DNA from: Clostridia bacterium
GTDB lineage: Bacteria > Bacillota_A > Clostridia > Christensenellales > Aristaeellaceae
NCBI GenBank assembly: GCA_017938785.1
Contig: JAGBAU010000198.1
Coordinates: 1 to 23,736 of the forward strand
Reading direction: 5' to 3'
Length of the DNA stretch: 23,736 nt
Shown here: piece by piece, positions 1 through 6,919 of the stretch
Position numbering within the stretch: the first letter of the stretch is position 1
How the letters are laid out: the number at the start of each line of letters is the position of its first letter
Program-made: the position numbers and the translations under genes
The notes under the pieces: model-generated
What the model saw: the letters and a program-made list of their open reading frames with translations, nothing else
What the model was told of the DNA's origin: nothing
Databases searched by the model: none

Positions 1-245
1 ACGAAATACAGAATCAAGAAGATCAAGCGGAGAATGTTGATAGGTTTATCCGACAGGCGAAGAAATACCTGTATCTGGAAAAACTGACACCTGCCGTCCT
101 GAACGATATGGTCAATGCCGTGTATGTTCATGCACCGGACAAGTCCAGCGGACACCGAGTGCAGGATGTGGAGATCAGCTATAACTATATCGGCATACTC
201 CCCGCCAATTTACTCTATGACATTCAAAACGGAGAAACGGCATGA
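1..245 (+). CDS. large serine recombinase, C-terminal fragment (left-truncated by window edge)
   Basis: The frame starting at base 3 is open from the window edge to a TGA at 243-245, giving the last 80 residues of a protein. The stretch LTPAVLNDMVNAVYVHAPDK followed by SSGHR and a V-E-I-S-Y-N-Y-I-G segment is the typical end (DUF4368-type tail) of large serine recombinases carried by Tn4451/Tn5397-like conjugative or mobilisable elements of Clostridia. These enzymes excise and integrate the element through a covalent phosphoserine intermediate; the catalytic N-terminal domain lies outside the window. GC content here (about 43 percent in the first 60 bases) is visibly lower than in the genes from 1700 onward, which fits transferred DNA. 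The gene is followed by a stem-loop and a terminator. The identification rests on the tail alone. Confidence 0.82.
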   Translation, partial: EIQNQEDQAENVDRFIRQAKKYLYLEKLTPAVLNDMVNAVYVHAPDKSSGHRVQDVEISYNYIGILPANLLYDIQNGETA

Positions 246-263
246 CCGAAATCATGCCGTTTC
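234..263. repeat. perfect 12-bp inverted repeat across the recombinase stop codon
   Basis: GAAACGGCATGA at 234-245 is followed by a 6-base loop (246-251) and its exact reverse complement at 252-263. The left arm ends with the TGA stop of the recombinase. No T-run follows directly, so it is not a standard terminator. It could be an mRNA 3' stem, a recombinase recognition site near the element end, or a coincidence of the gene end. Confidence 0.75.
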
Positions 264-294
264 CCGAAAACAATAGTATACTGTTTTATTGGAC

Positions 295-317
295 CGCCCC
301 TCATGGGGCGTTTTTTT
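295..317 (+). terminator. intrinsic terminator after the recombinase gene
   Basis: The stem CGCCCC (295-300) and GGGGCG (305-310) closes a TCAT loop and is followed by seven T residues (311-317). This is a classic Rho-independent terminator for plus-strand transcription. The T-run runs into the stop codon of the convergent gene at 316-318. On the minus strand no T-run follows, so it should act mainly in one direction. Confidence 0.9.
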
Positions 318-996
318 ATCCGGCATATTTCAGTTTAAATCGTCCTTTGGATGCTTTCACCAGGTTTTGGGGCGTATAGATTGCATACTTTCCCTTATGC
401 GCGCCGTAGTAATATTCCATTAGGCTGTCATTGCCGAATCCTTTCAACCACATCGCCACCGCGTAGAAGCAGTTGGTGGATGAAGCCCTGTAGCGGGCGA
501 ATTCGCTGCTGCTTTTGAACTTGCACTTGATGCCGCCGGAATACCTTACCGACGAGGAAATGATGTTGTTCAGCTTCTTCAAAAATGCCTGTACATCGCT
601 GTAGTTTCCCGTGGAAAAGAGGCACTGGTATATATCGCAATCGTAGTAATAATCCGATCTCGAGCCGTGGGGATATGCCTTTCCGGTTTCTGCTTCATTG
701 AACACGAGCAGGGTACTGTCCTCCATGCGATAGGAAAACACAGGATTCCTGAAGGTTTTACCCCGGAATCTGATCACGCCTTCGATCATCAGATCGTAGT
801 GCCCGATGGATCTCCAGGGCGTCCTGCGCCCCGGCACAAGGGCACGGACGTATACGTTCATCTTTTCCCCGGAAAAACTGCCAACTGATACGTTGGTCAC
901 AGCCGCCGAGGCCTCGCCCACCGTCAAAACCAGCAGAAGGAGCAATATGAAAACCCACTTGCACAGGTTTGCTTTTTGAATGCTTGAGTTGGACAT
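316..996 (-). CDS. secreted protein of unknown function, possible papain-like (permuted NlpC/P60-type) fold
   Basis: This 226-aa protein starts with ATG behind a good ribosome site (AAGGAGA, 5 nt spacing). It has a clear signal peptide: hydrophobic core at about residues 13-26 and an A-S-A cleavage motif near 29-32, so it is exported. I do not recognise a named family. The mature part has a single G-H-Y (H66) in a strand-like segment and, much later, T-N-C-F (C176) at the start of a predicted helix. This order, His before an N-C helix, is what permuted papain-like folds such as the LRAT group show. That is only a resemblance and catalysis is unproven. It converges on the recombinase gene at the edge of a mobile element and may belong to that cargo. 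A perfect TATAAT (1035-1040) lies upstream without a recognisable -35. Confidence 0.7.
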   Translation of the reverse strand: MSNSSIQKANLCKWVFILLLLLVLTVGEASAAVTNVSVGSFSGEKMNVYVRALVPGRRTPWRSIGHYDLMIEGVIRFRGKTFRNPVFSYRMEDSTLLVFNEAETGKAYPHGSRSDYYYDCDIYQCLFSTGNYSDVQAFLKKLNNIISSSVRYSGGIKCKFKSSSEFARYRASSTNCFYAVAMWLKGFGNDSLMEYYYGAHKGKYAIYTPQNLVKASKGRFKLKYAG

Positions 997-1118
997 AGGC
1001 TCTCCTTACAGCGCATACAAAATCCATTGTAAATATTATATCGAATTTTCTTTAATTACGCCTTAGAAAAAGCTTCTGATATTGGAAGATGCTGTGACAT
1101 AGCTGGCAACAAATTATG

Positions 1119-1150
1119 AAGAAGGGTTGAGATTTCTCCCAACCCTTCTT
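1119..1150 (-). terminator. stem-loop, probable terminator of the lipoprotein gene
   Basis: AAGAAGGGTTG at 1119-1129 pairs perfectly with 1140-1150 around a 10-base loop. Read on the minus strand it sits just after the stop codon at 1159 and is followed by a modest T-rich stretch (CATAATTTGTT). It is a plausible but not ideal Rho-independent terminator. Confidence 0.6.
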
Positions 1151-1158
1151 TCTGTGCT

Positions 1159-1695
1159 TTATGGATCGCAGCGCTTGCAGGGCACATAACCCTGCCCGAT
1201 CACCTCTTCCCGCTCTCCGGAGAAGGGCTGCTTGTTGGTCTCCTTCATATCCTCTACGCTGGAACAGCTGGGATAGTGAAACTTCTTCGTATTGACGTTC
1301 AGGATGTAGTCCGGTTCTTCCTCATCCAGCTTCGTCCCCAGAATTTCTGCCAGGGCCAGCTGATAATCCAGAATCGCATCTGCGCCCATATCACTGTCCA
1401 GATAAAGAACGCATTCCTTCACCGCACGAACCGATGTATTGCGTGTGGCGTCCGCCAGTTCTGCTTCTTCAGCCTCTTCCGCGCCTTTGTACACAACCAG
1501 CGCACACCTTCCATCCGCACGGCTGTCGCTCCATATTGCGCGATTCTTTTGTAAATCCAGGGGCGCCTCCCGCACATCGGAAACATGGTCGAAAACCTCA
1601 GCCAGCTCCAGGGCAAGATCATATGCGGAAGTCTCCGCAGCAGCGCAGCCCAGAAGCAGCACAAAGACCAGCAGCAGCATGCATATCCTGCGCAT
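1159..1695 (-). CDS. small putative lipoprotein with C-terminal Ada-like metal-binding motif
   Basis: I choose the ATG at 1695 (178 aa): it lies 8 nt after a perfect AGGAGG, whereas the upstream GTG at 1704 overlaps that site. The N-terminus has two Arg, a hydrophobic core and L-L-G-C with Cys at residue 17, a lipobox, so the protein is likely anchored outside the membrane. Signal peptidase I cleavage after C-A-A-A is an alternative. The middle is acidic and helical, without a family I can name. The last 50 residues carry K-K-F-H-Y-P-S-C-S-S-V and G-Y-V-P-C-K-R-C (H140, C144, C173, C176), the pattern of Ada-like zinc-binding tails found on many secreted Firmicutes proteins. The tail probably binds a structural metal ion. 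It lies 66 bases after glyQS, behind the glyQS terminator, with no clear promoter of its own. Confidence 0.8.
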   Translation of the reverse strand: MRRICMLLLVFVLLLGCAAAETSAYDLALELAEVFDHVSDVREAPLDLQKNRAIWSDSRADGRCALVVYKGAEEAEEAELADATRNTSVRAVKECVLYLDSDMGADAILDYQLALAEILGTKLDEEEPDYILNVNTKKFHYPSCSSVEDMKETNKQPFSGEREEVIGQGYVPCKRCDP

Positions 1696-1720
1696 CCCAT
1701 CCACCTCCTCGTATAAAAGA

Positions 1721-1752
1721 ATTGTCCCTGTCCGAAAACAGACAGGGACAAT
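1721..1752 (-). terminator. intrinsic terminator of glyQS
   Basis: A perfect 12-bp stem (ATTGTCCCTGTC at 1721-1732 with 1741-1752) encloses an 8-base loop. On the minus strand it follows the glyQS stop within 10 bases and is followed by TTCTTTTAT, so it should terminate glyQS. Partial read-through would feed the lipoprotein gene. Confidence 0.88.
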
Positions 1753-1761
1753 GATTATTCC

Positions 1762-3144
1762 TTAGAACTCCAGCTTCTTTTCCAGCCAGGCGTTCAGTTC
1801 GGAAATGGCAACAACTTCCTGCTGCATGGTGTCGCGGTCGCGAACGGTGACATTGCCGGTTTCGGCGGTGTCGAAGTCAACGCAGATGCAGTAGGGGGTG
1901 CCGATTTCGTCCTGACGGCGATAACGCTTGCCGATGGAGCCGGTCTCGTCGTAATCGCAGCGGAACTTCTTGGACAGCTGTGCATACAGCTCCTTGGCCT
2001 GATCGCCCAGCTTGTTCTTCTGCAGAGGCATTACAGCTACCTTGAAGGGAGCCAGTGCCGGATGCAGGCGCAGAACGGTACGTACGTCGCCGCCTTCGAG
2101 TTCTTCCTCGTCATAGGCGTCGCACAGGAAGGCCAGAACCAGACGGTCCACGCCAACGGAGGGCTCAACACAGTAGGGGATGAACTTTTCGTTGGTCACC
2201 GGATCCATGTATTCCATGTTCTTGCCGGAATGATCGGTGTGCTGTTTGAGGTCGTAGTCGGTACGGTCTGCCACGCCCCACAGTTCGCCCCAGCCGAAGG
2301 GGAACAGGTACTCGAAGTCAGTGGTTGCCTTGGAGTAGAAGGCCAGCTTCTCGGGCTCATGATCGCGCAGGCGCAGGTTCTCTTCCTTCATGCCGAGGGA
2401 GAGCAGCCAGTCGCGGCAGAAGCCACGCCAGTAGTTGAACCATTCCAGGTCCTCGCCGGGCTTGCAGAAGAATTCCAGTTCCATCTGTTCGAATTCACGC
2501 ACGCGGAAGATGAAGTTACCGGGAGTGATTTCGTTGCGGAAGGACTTACCGATCTGGCAGATACCGGCCGGCAGCTTCTTTCGGGTGGTACGCATGGTGT
2601 TCAGGAAGTTTACGAAGATACCCTGAGCGGTTTCGGGACGCAGATAGATTTCTGCGGCGGAATCTTCGTTGACGCCCTGATGGGTCTTGAACATCAGGTT
2701 GAACTGACGGATGCCGGTGAAATCCTTCTTGCCGCAGGTGGGGCAAACCAGATCATCATGCTCGGCGATGTAGGCTTCCAGCTCGGCATTGGTCCAGCCG
2801 TCGCCGGTGAGTTCGCCCTTGGTGTATTCTTCGATGAGCTTATCTGCGCGGTGGCGGGCCTTACAGGCCTTGCAGTCCATCAGCGGATCGCTGAAGCCGC
2901 CGACGTGGCCGGAGGCCACCCATACTTCGCGGTTCATCAGGATTGCGCAATCCAGACCGGTGTTGTAGGGAGATTCCTGAACGAACTTCTGCCACCAAGC
3001 CTTCTTGATGTTGTTCTTGTACTCCACACCCAGCGGGCCGTAGTCCCAGGTGTTTGCCAGGCCGCCGTAGATTTCGGAACCAGCGAAAATGAAGCCGCGG
3101 TTCTTGCACAGGGCAACCAGTTTATCCATGGTGAGCTTAGACAT
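1762..3144 (-). CDS. glyQS: glycyl-tRNA synthetase, single-chain class II type
   Basis: The 460-aa enzyme charges tRNA-Gly with glycine in the cytoplasm using ATP. It is the alpha2 (eukaryote/archaea-like) form and not the alpha2beta2 GlyQ/GlyS form. Visible landmarks are motif 2 at about 201-226 (S-F-R-N-E-I and [10 protein letters not shown]), motif 3 at 327-340 (E-P-S-V-G-V-D-R), a C91-K-A-C94 with C134-P-T-C137 pair that likely binds zinc in the insertion domain, and an anticodon-binding domain from about 365 to 455. The length fits the bacterial family. The start ATG has GAGGG upstream. A strong promoter lies 34-62 bases upstream and a terminator follows, so it is probably monocistronic. 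No T-box leader fits in the short 5' region. Confidence 0.98.
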   Translation of the reverse strand: MSKLTMDKLVALCKNRGFIFAGSEIYGGLANTWDYGPLGVEYKNNIKKAWWQKFVQESPYNTGLDCAILMNREVWVASGHVGGFSDPLMDCKACKARHRADKLIEEYTKGELTGDGWTNAELEAYIAEHDDLVCPTCGKKDFTGIRQFNLMFKTHQGVNEDSAAEIYLRPETAQGIFVNFLNTMRTTRKKLPAGICQIGKSFRNEITPGNFIFRVREFEQMELEFFCKPGEDLEWFNYWRGFCRDWLLSLGMKEENLRLRDHEPEKLAFYSKATTDFEYLFPFGWGELWGVADRTDYDLKQHTDHSGKNMEYMDPVTNEKFIPYCVEPSVGVDRLVLAFLCDAYDEEELEGGDVRTVLRLHPALAPFKVAVMPLQKNKLGDQAKELYAQLSKKFRCDYDETGSIGKRYRRQDEIGTPYCICVDFDTAETGNVTVRDRDTMQQEVVAISELNAWLEKKLEF

Positions 3145-3177
3145 TGCAATACCCTCTTTTTCTTATTGATGCCGATT

Positions 3178-3206
3178 ATTTTAGCAGATTCCGTGAATCT
3201 TTGCAA
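3178..3206 (-). promoter_or_regulatory. sigma-A-type promoter of glyQS
   Basis: On the minus strand TTGCAA (3201-3206) and TAAAAT (3178-3183) are separated by exactly 17 bases. Transcription would start near 3171, leaving a leader of only about 27 nt, with a GAGGG ribosome site before the ATG at 3144. The same TTGCAA element recurs at three other promoters in this window. Confidence 0.8.
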
Positions 3207-3271
3207 GCTGCATACGTTAATTCAATTAAAAAAGACGAATGTTCCAAAGAATTCCTTCAATTATTGTGCGC

Positions 3272-4222
3272 TTATATGGCCCCATCCGGCTGAATCTCCT
3301 GTTCCGATAGCCACCAGCCGGCATTTCCGCTGCCTACCCAGGCATATTCCTCCAATCCTGCGGGCGGTTCGGCCGACCAGCGTGACGGCAATGCATAGCG
3401 CACCGACACCGGTTCTCCGTTCTCCACAAGGATTCCGACCGCCACATAGGGAAAACCGGATTCCTCCGGCATGGGCGCGGCAATGTAAACATACTCCCCA
3501 TCCGGCGGATTTTCAAGCGGCGGCGAATACATGAACAATGTGCGCAGCGGCTCCGCATCTCCCGGCCAGGGCAAGTCGATATCCAACTCCAGCAGTTCGC
3601 CTGCAGTTTGACCGCTGTCACTCAGAATCTCCGGCGCCTCCCGGATTCCGTCCTCCAGTTCTTCTGCGATTTCTGTCTGGATATCCTGCCCTTCCTCCCG
3701 GGCGTCCTCGATCTCTTCGTTCAGCTCCTCGATTTCCTCCTGAATCTGCTTTTCAGCATCCTCGTTTATCGCAGGGGTATCCTCCTCCGGCACGGAACTG
3801 CGCGCAATTCCATCCGTATACAATCCGCAAACCGCAGTCCGCACCCGCTCCCAGTTGAGCTGCGCATGCCCGCACACATTCCCGTAGAGCAGGATTTCGC
3901 AGTTTTCATCGGATGCACAGGTCAGTACGATCAGCTGGTAATCCTCCAGCTCATGTCCGCAAATGTTTCGGGGATCAAAGCTGTAGGCCAGCACCGCCTG
4001 GCCGCGGCTGTCCCGGGTCAGTTCTCCCAGGGCGCAGGCAAAATAGCTGTCCCGGCCGCTGCCCACCAGCGCTGCCCGTAGGCCGGCGCATTCTGTCGGG
4101 GCCTGCGCCTGGAAATACATACTGCCCATCAGGGTTCGCCGTTCCAAACGAACATGTCCGGAATAGCCCGGCGCGTTTCCGCGCAGCAGGATCAGCGCCC
4201 GTCGGTAATCATTTCGCATCAT
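3272..4222 (-). CDS. conserved-looking protein of unknown function, three-part, with acidic helical linker
   Basis: I do not recognise a family for this 316-aa protein. No signal peptide or membrane segment is visible, so it is probably cytoplasmic. Residues 1-135 form a mixed alpha/beta domain with G-Y-S-G-H-V-R-L-E-R-R and S-F-D-P-R-N-I-C-G-H, and five Cys between 88 and 132. Residues 150-195 are a strongly acidic helix (E-E-I-E-E-L-N-E-E-I), probably a coiled coil or spacer. Residues 225-310 form a second domain with Y-V-Y-I-A-A-P and W-V-G-S-G-N-A-G-W-W-L. Two ATG codons stand in tandem at the start; the first is 8 nt after GGGGG. It follows the small basic gene at 4258-4473 by 35 bases on the same strand and is likely cotranscribed with it. 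No strong terminator is seen after it. Confidence 0.8.
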   Translation of the reverse strand: MMRNDYRRALILLRGNAPGYSGHVRLERRTLMGSMYFQAQAPTECAGLRAALVGSGRDSYFACALGELTRDSRGQAVLAYSFDPRNICGHELEDYQLIVLTCASDENCEILLYGNVCGHAQLNWERVRTAVCGLYTDGIARSSVPEEDTPAINEDAEKQIQEEIEELNEEIEDAREEGQDIQTEIAEELEDGIREAPEILSDSGQTAGELLELDIDLPWPGDAEPLRTLFMYSPPLENPPDGEYVYIAAPMPEESGFPYVAVGILVENGEPVSVRYALPSRWSAEPPAGLEEYAWVGSGNAGWWLSEQEIQPDGAI

Positions 4223-4257
4223 GGTTCATTCCCCCTTCAAAACCTTATGCTCCCATT

Positions 4258-4473
4258 CTATGCGCCGTTTTTCCCGCCTTGCCCGCTGATGTGCCGGGTG
4301 CGCATGCGGTCATGGCTGCGCATGAGCGCGCTGTAACCGGCATGACTGGAACGATGAACCGGTTCCGCTGCGGGCATTCTCTCTGCCGCCACCTGTTCAG
4401 GGGATGCTTTGAATGTGGTTCTGAACCGCCTGCTGAGCTGTGCCCTGACCAGAATTTTCCTCGGATTTTCCAT
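4258..4473 (-). CDS. small basic protein of unknown function (71 aa)
   Basis: The ATG at 4473 stands 7 nt after a perfect AAGGAGG, which decides the start and is the best sign that this short gene is real. The product is strongly basic and His-rich: many Arg, H40, H44, H54 and H61, and an R-S-H-D-R-M-R-T-R-H run near the C-terminus. The N-terminus (residues 4-22) is an Arg-rich likely helix. There is no signal peptide or membrane segment. The composition would suit a nucleic-acid-binding or partner-binding role, but that is a guess. It precedes the 316-aa unknown gene by 35 bases and diverges from the acidic membrane protein gene at 4693. Confidence 0.7.
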   Translation of the reverse strand: MENPRKILVRAQLSRRFRTTFKASPEQVAAERMPAAEPVHRSSHAGYSALMRSHDRMRTRHISGQGGKNGA

Positions 4474-4582
4474 ATCTGGCCCTCCTTTCCCTGAAATACG
4501 GTGGAATTGTATGCAAAACTTGACCTGTTGGGCCACTTTGGGACCGACAAGTAAATATTTTTGGTTATCTTCAGCACGACCC

Positions 4583-4610
4583 TTGTCAGAATTTCAGATT
4601 GTGTTATAAT
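4583..4610 (+). promoter_or_regulatory. sigma-A-type promoter of the acidic membrane protein gene
   Basis: TTGTCA (4583-4588) and a perfect TATAAT (4605-4610) are 16 bases apart. The start point would be near 4617, giving a leader of about 76 nt before the ATG at 4693. It lies between two divergent genes. The other side (4474-4580) shows no convincing promoter for the minus-strand unit. Confidence 0.85.
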
Positions 4611-4692
4611 GAATGTGTATAAACATACCATGAGGCTAGCTATGTCCTTATGCGGTATATTTTGCTTAGGTACAATGAGAGGCGGTCACGCT

Positions 4693-6813
4693 ATGAGTAA
4701 AACCCGAGACAACAGCCCCGAACTGGATTATTTTGAGCTTCGCAGAAGGCACGAAGAATATAAGCGTGCCCGCAGCGCTCCCCAGCCGGTAAAGAATTCC
4801 GTTGAGGAACGCCTGGAGCGTCAGGTTGCCCAGCAGAAGGCCAGGCCCGAACCCGTTGCTGCGGAGCAGGCTCCCATCAACGATGTTCAGGATGAACTGG
4901 ATGTGGAAACCAAGGCTGCACCCATGGACGCCTTTGAAGAGGCCATCGAAGAGAACTATGAGGCCTATGAGGACGACATGGATTACGATGAGGAAGCCGA
5001 GGAGGAGCTTGCCAATCCCAATCCCTTCGATTCCTTCATTCGCTTCTTCAACGGCATGAAGTCCAATATGGCTTCCCGCCGCCAGAAGGACGACGAACTG
5101 GAGGATCTGGATCTGGAGGACCTGACCGACGAAGAGCTCGCCGAGCTGGAAGCCGAAGGCCTGGAAGACCTGGATGAGGATTTCAAAGAGGAAGCCCCCG
5201 CTCCCGCCAAGCCCCGCTTCAGCCTGCGCCGCAATGTGCAGCCCGATGCGGAAGATGACGAGGATGAAATCGCTCCCGTTGAAGATATCGAGGATATTGA
5301 CGATCTCCCCCGTCCCGCCCGCAAGGCTGCCCCCAGCATCGTGGATGAAGATGAGGACTTCGATGATTCCGATTTCGATGACCTTGACGACGAGGACTTC
5401 GACGACGAGGATTTCGATGACGAAGATTTCGACGAGGAGGACTTCGACGAGGAAGACGATGCTCCCCGCAAAGGCGGCTTCAAGAAGTTCGTAAACCTGT
5501 TCGTTACCCGCGTCGATGAAGATGAAGAATTCGACGAGGATGACGAAGAACTGGAAGACGCGGATTTCGATGACGAGGACGATGAAGACCTCGAAGAAAT
5601 CGAAGAGGACGAAGCACCTGTCCGCAAGGGCTTCTTCTCCAGAGTCCGCAAGAATAAGGCCCGCCGCATTGAAGAGGACGAAGAAATCTATGATGACTTC
5701 TCCCCCGAGATTCAGATCAGGCCCGAAGGAGGACAAGGCAAGATGGATGAAATGAACAAGCTGGCCAACGAAACCGCTGCACCGGCAGACGTGATCGAAA
5801 CCAGCGGCATGTCCCGCCGCGAGCGCCGCGAGCTCGCCATGCGCCTCGCCGCCGAGGAAGCTGCCCGCAAGGCCGAAGAGGAAGCCCTGGCCAAGGCAGC
5901 AGCCGCACCGGTTGAGCCGCTGTTTACCGATCTTGAAGTAAAGCCGGCCCCCGTGGATATGGCTGCTTTCGAAGATGCACCGGAGACTGACCTCATCGTG
6001 GAAACCACCGCTGAGGAAGTGACCGAAACCGTCGATGAACCCACCCGCGAGTTCACCCCCGTGAGCATGCGCGACGTGCAGGAAGCCGCTGAAAAGGCTC
6101 TCTTCGACGTGGATGGCGAGGAAGAAGACCCTGACGACGAGGATGAAGACGACGAGGATGAAGAAATCGTCGAAAAGAAGCCCCGCCGCGGTCTCTTCGG
6201 CAGAAAGCGCGCCAAGGACGAAGATGAAGATGAAGAAGACGACTTCGACGACGAAGATGAAGACGATGAAGACTTCGACGACGACGAAGACGACGAGTAT
6301 GATGAGTACGACGATGACGAAGACGACGATGACTACGGCGACGATGATGACGACGATGAATACGATGACGACTACGATGATGACGACGACGAGGACGAGC
6401 CCCGCCGCTCCTTCGGCCATCACCTGATCGGCGTCTTCAAGATCATCCTCGGTCTCATCCTGGTTCTGCTGATCGTGGTCATCGGCCTGAACTTCCACTA
6501 CTTCATCACCGGCGAAAACGCCGTTGTAACCAAGGCTCACGAGATGCTGGGTGATTCCTCTGCATCCGATGTACTGTGCTTCGGTTATGTAATGCGCGAA
6601 GCCATGCCCGCTGAGGAAACTGCTGCTCCCGAAGCTGTAATCGAGGCTGAAATCACCGCAGAGCCCACCGCCCTGCCCCAGGTGGAAGCAGACATCCCGG
6701 ATCTGGACAACAACGGCGCCATCACCGAAGCGCCCGTGGTTGAAGCCGCACCCGTAATCGAAGCTGTTCCCGCTGTGGGTGAAGCTCCCGTAGCTTCCGG
6801 CACCATCGGTTAA
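4693..6813 (+). CDS. extremely acidic single-pass membrane protein, largely disordered
   Basis: The start is the ATG at 4693, 7 nt after GAGAGGCGG and downstream of the promoter; an in-frame ATG at 4561 lies upstream of the promoter and is excluded. The 706-aa product has no family I recognise. Residues 75-570 are dominated by Asp and Glu, most densely at 218-257, 274-308 and 508-569. The acidic blocks are broken by short basic, aromatic nodes: 111-131, R-K-G-G-F-K-K-F (259-266), R-K-G-F-F-S-R-V-R-K (311-320), R-R-G-L-F-G-R-K-R (498-506) and R-R-S-F-G-H-H (571-577). A charged Ala-rich helix lies at 373-405. One transmembrane helix (about 578-600) follows the last node. The 105-residue tail is Pro/Ala/Glu-rich. 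By positive-inside reasoning the acidic part is cytoplasmic and the tail external. It may act as a membrane-bound scaffold or ion/polycation-binding polymer, which is inference only. Confidence 0.85.
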   Translation: MSKTRDNSPELDYFELRRRHEEYKRARSAPQPVKNSVEERLERQVAQQKARPEPVAAEQAPINDVQDELDVETKAAPMDAFEEAIEENYEAYEDDMDYDEEAEEELANPNPFDSFIRFFNGMKSNMASRRQKDDELEDLDLEDLTDEELAELEAEGLEDLDEDFKEEAPAPAKPRFSLRRNVQPDAEDDEDEIAPVEDIEDIDDLPRPARKAAPSIVDEDEDFDDSDFDDLDDEDFDDEDFDDEDFDEEDFDEEDDAPRKGGFKKFVNLFVTRVDEDEEFDEDDEELEDADFDDEDDEDLEEIEEDEAPVRKGFFSRVRKNKARRIEEDEEIYDDFSPEIQIRPEGGQGKMDEMNKLANETAAPADVIETSGMSRRERRELAMRLAAEEAARKAEEEALAKAAAAPVEPLFTDLEVKPAPVDMAAFEDAPETDLIVETTAEEVTETVDEPTREFTPVSMRDVQEAAEKALFDVDGEEEDPDDEDEDDEDEEIVEKKPRRGLFGRKRAKDEDEDEEDDFDDEDEDDEDFDDDEDDEYDEYDDDEDDDDYGDDDDDDEYDDDYDDDDDEDEPRRSFGHHLIGVFKIILGLILVLLIVVIGLNFHYFITGENAVVTKAHEMLGDSSASDVLCFGYVMREAMPAEETAAPEAVIEAEITAEPTALPQVEADIPDLDNNGAITEAPVVEAAPVIEAVPAVGEAPVASGTIG
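5350..5457 (+). repeat. coding tandem repeat, D-E-D-F-D type units
   Basis: Residues 220-255 of the acidic protein consist of about six imperfect 5-residue units with Phe every fifth position (D-F-D-D-E, D-F-D-E-E). The synonymous codons vary between copies (GAC/GAT, GAG/GAA), so the repeat is kept at protein level more than at DNA level. Confidence 0.8.
6217..6402 (+). repeat. low-complexity GAN-codon tract encoding a near-continuous Asp/Glu run
   Basis: Residues 509-570 of the acidic protein are almost only Asp and Glu with scattered Tyr and Phe. The DNA is a run of GAC, GAT, GAA and GAG codons. The tract ends at the P-R-R-S-F node that leads into the membrane helix. Confidence 0.85.
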
Positions 6814-6845
6814 AACAGAATACCCGGCCGTCCCCGGCCGAAGAC

Positions 6846-6899
6846 ATCCGTCGCCGGTCTCGCGAAGTATTTCGCAGGCTGCGGCGGATTTCCTTTATC
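6846..6899 (+). terminator. probable structured terminator between the acidic protein gene and glpK
   Basis: ATCCGTCGC (6846-6854) can pair with GCGGCGGAT (6881-6889, one G-T pair). It encloses a smaller hairpin with a GCGAA/TTCGC stem (6862-6874), and is followed by TTTCCTTTAT. This two-tier stem plus T-rich end could terminate the upstream gene. The glpK start is only about 20 bases further, so an effect on glpK expression is also possible. No separate glpK promoter is evident. Confidence 0.5.
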
Positions 6900-6919
6900 C
6901 TGACATGGAGGCTGTAAAC

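Noticed and set aside
2062..3534. 490-aa plus-strand frame opposite glyQS
   Set aside because: Antisense of a fully conserved tRNA synthetase; no start signals.
4474..4580. Candidate promoters for the small basic gene: CATACAAT (minus, 4506-4513) and TTGACC (plus, 4520-4525)
   Set aside because: No matching partner element at usual spacing was found for either; only a sporulation-type -10 likeness remains, which is too weak to list.
4666..6540. 624-aa open frame on the minus strand full of Val, Ile and Phe
   Set aside because: It is the mirror of the GAN codons of the acidic protein (GAC/GAT read as GTC/ATC in reverse). It has no ribosome site, and the plus frame has promoter, ribosome site and a clear membrane helix.
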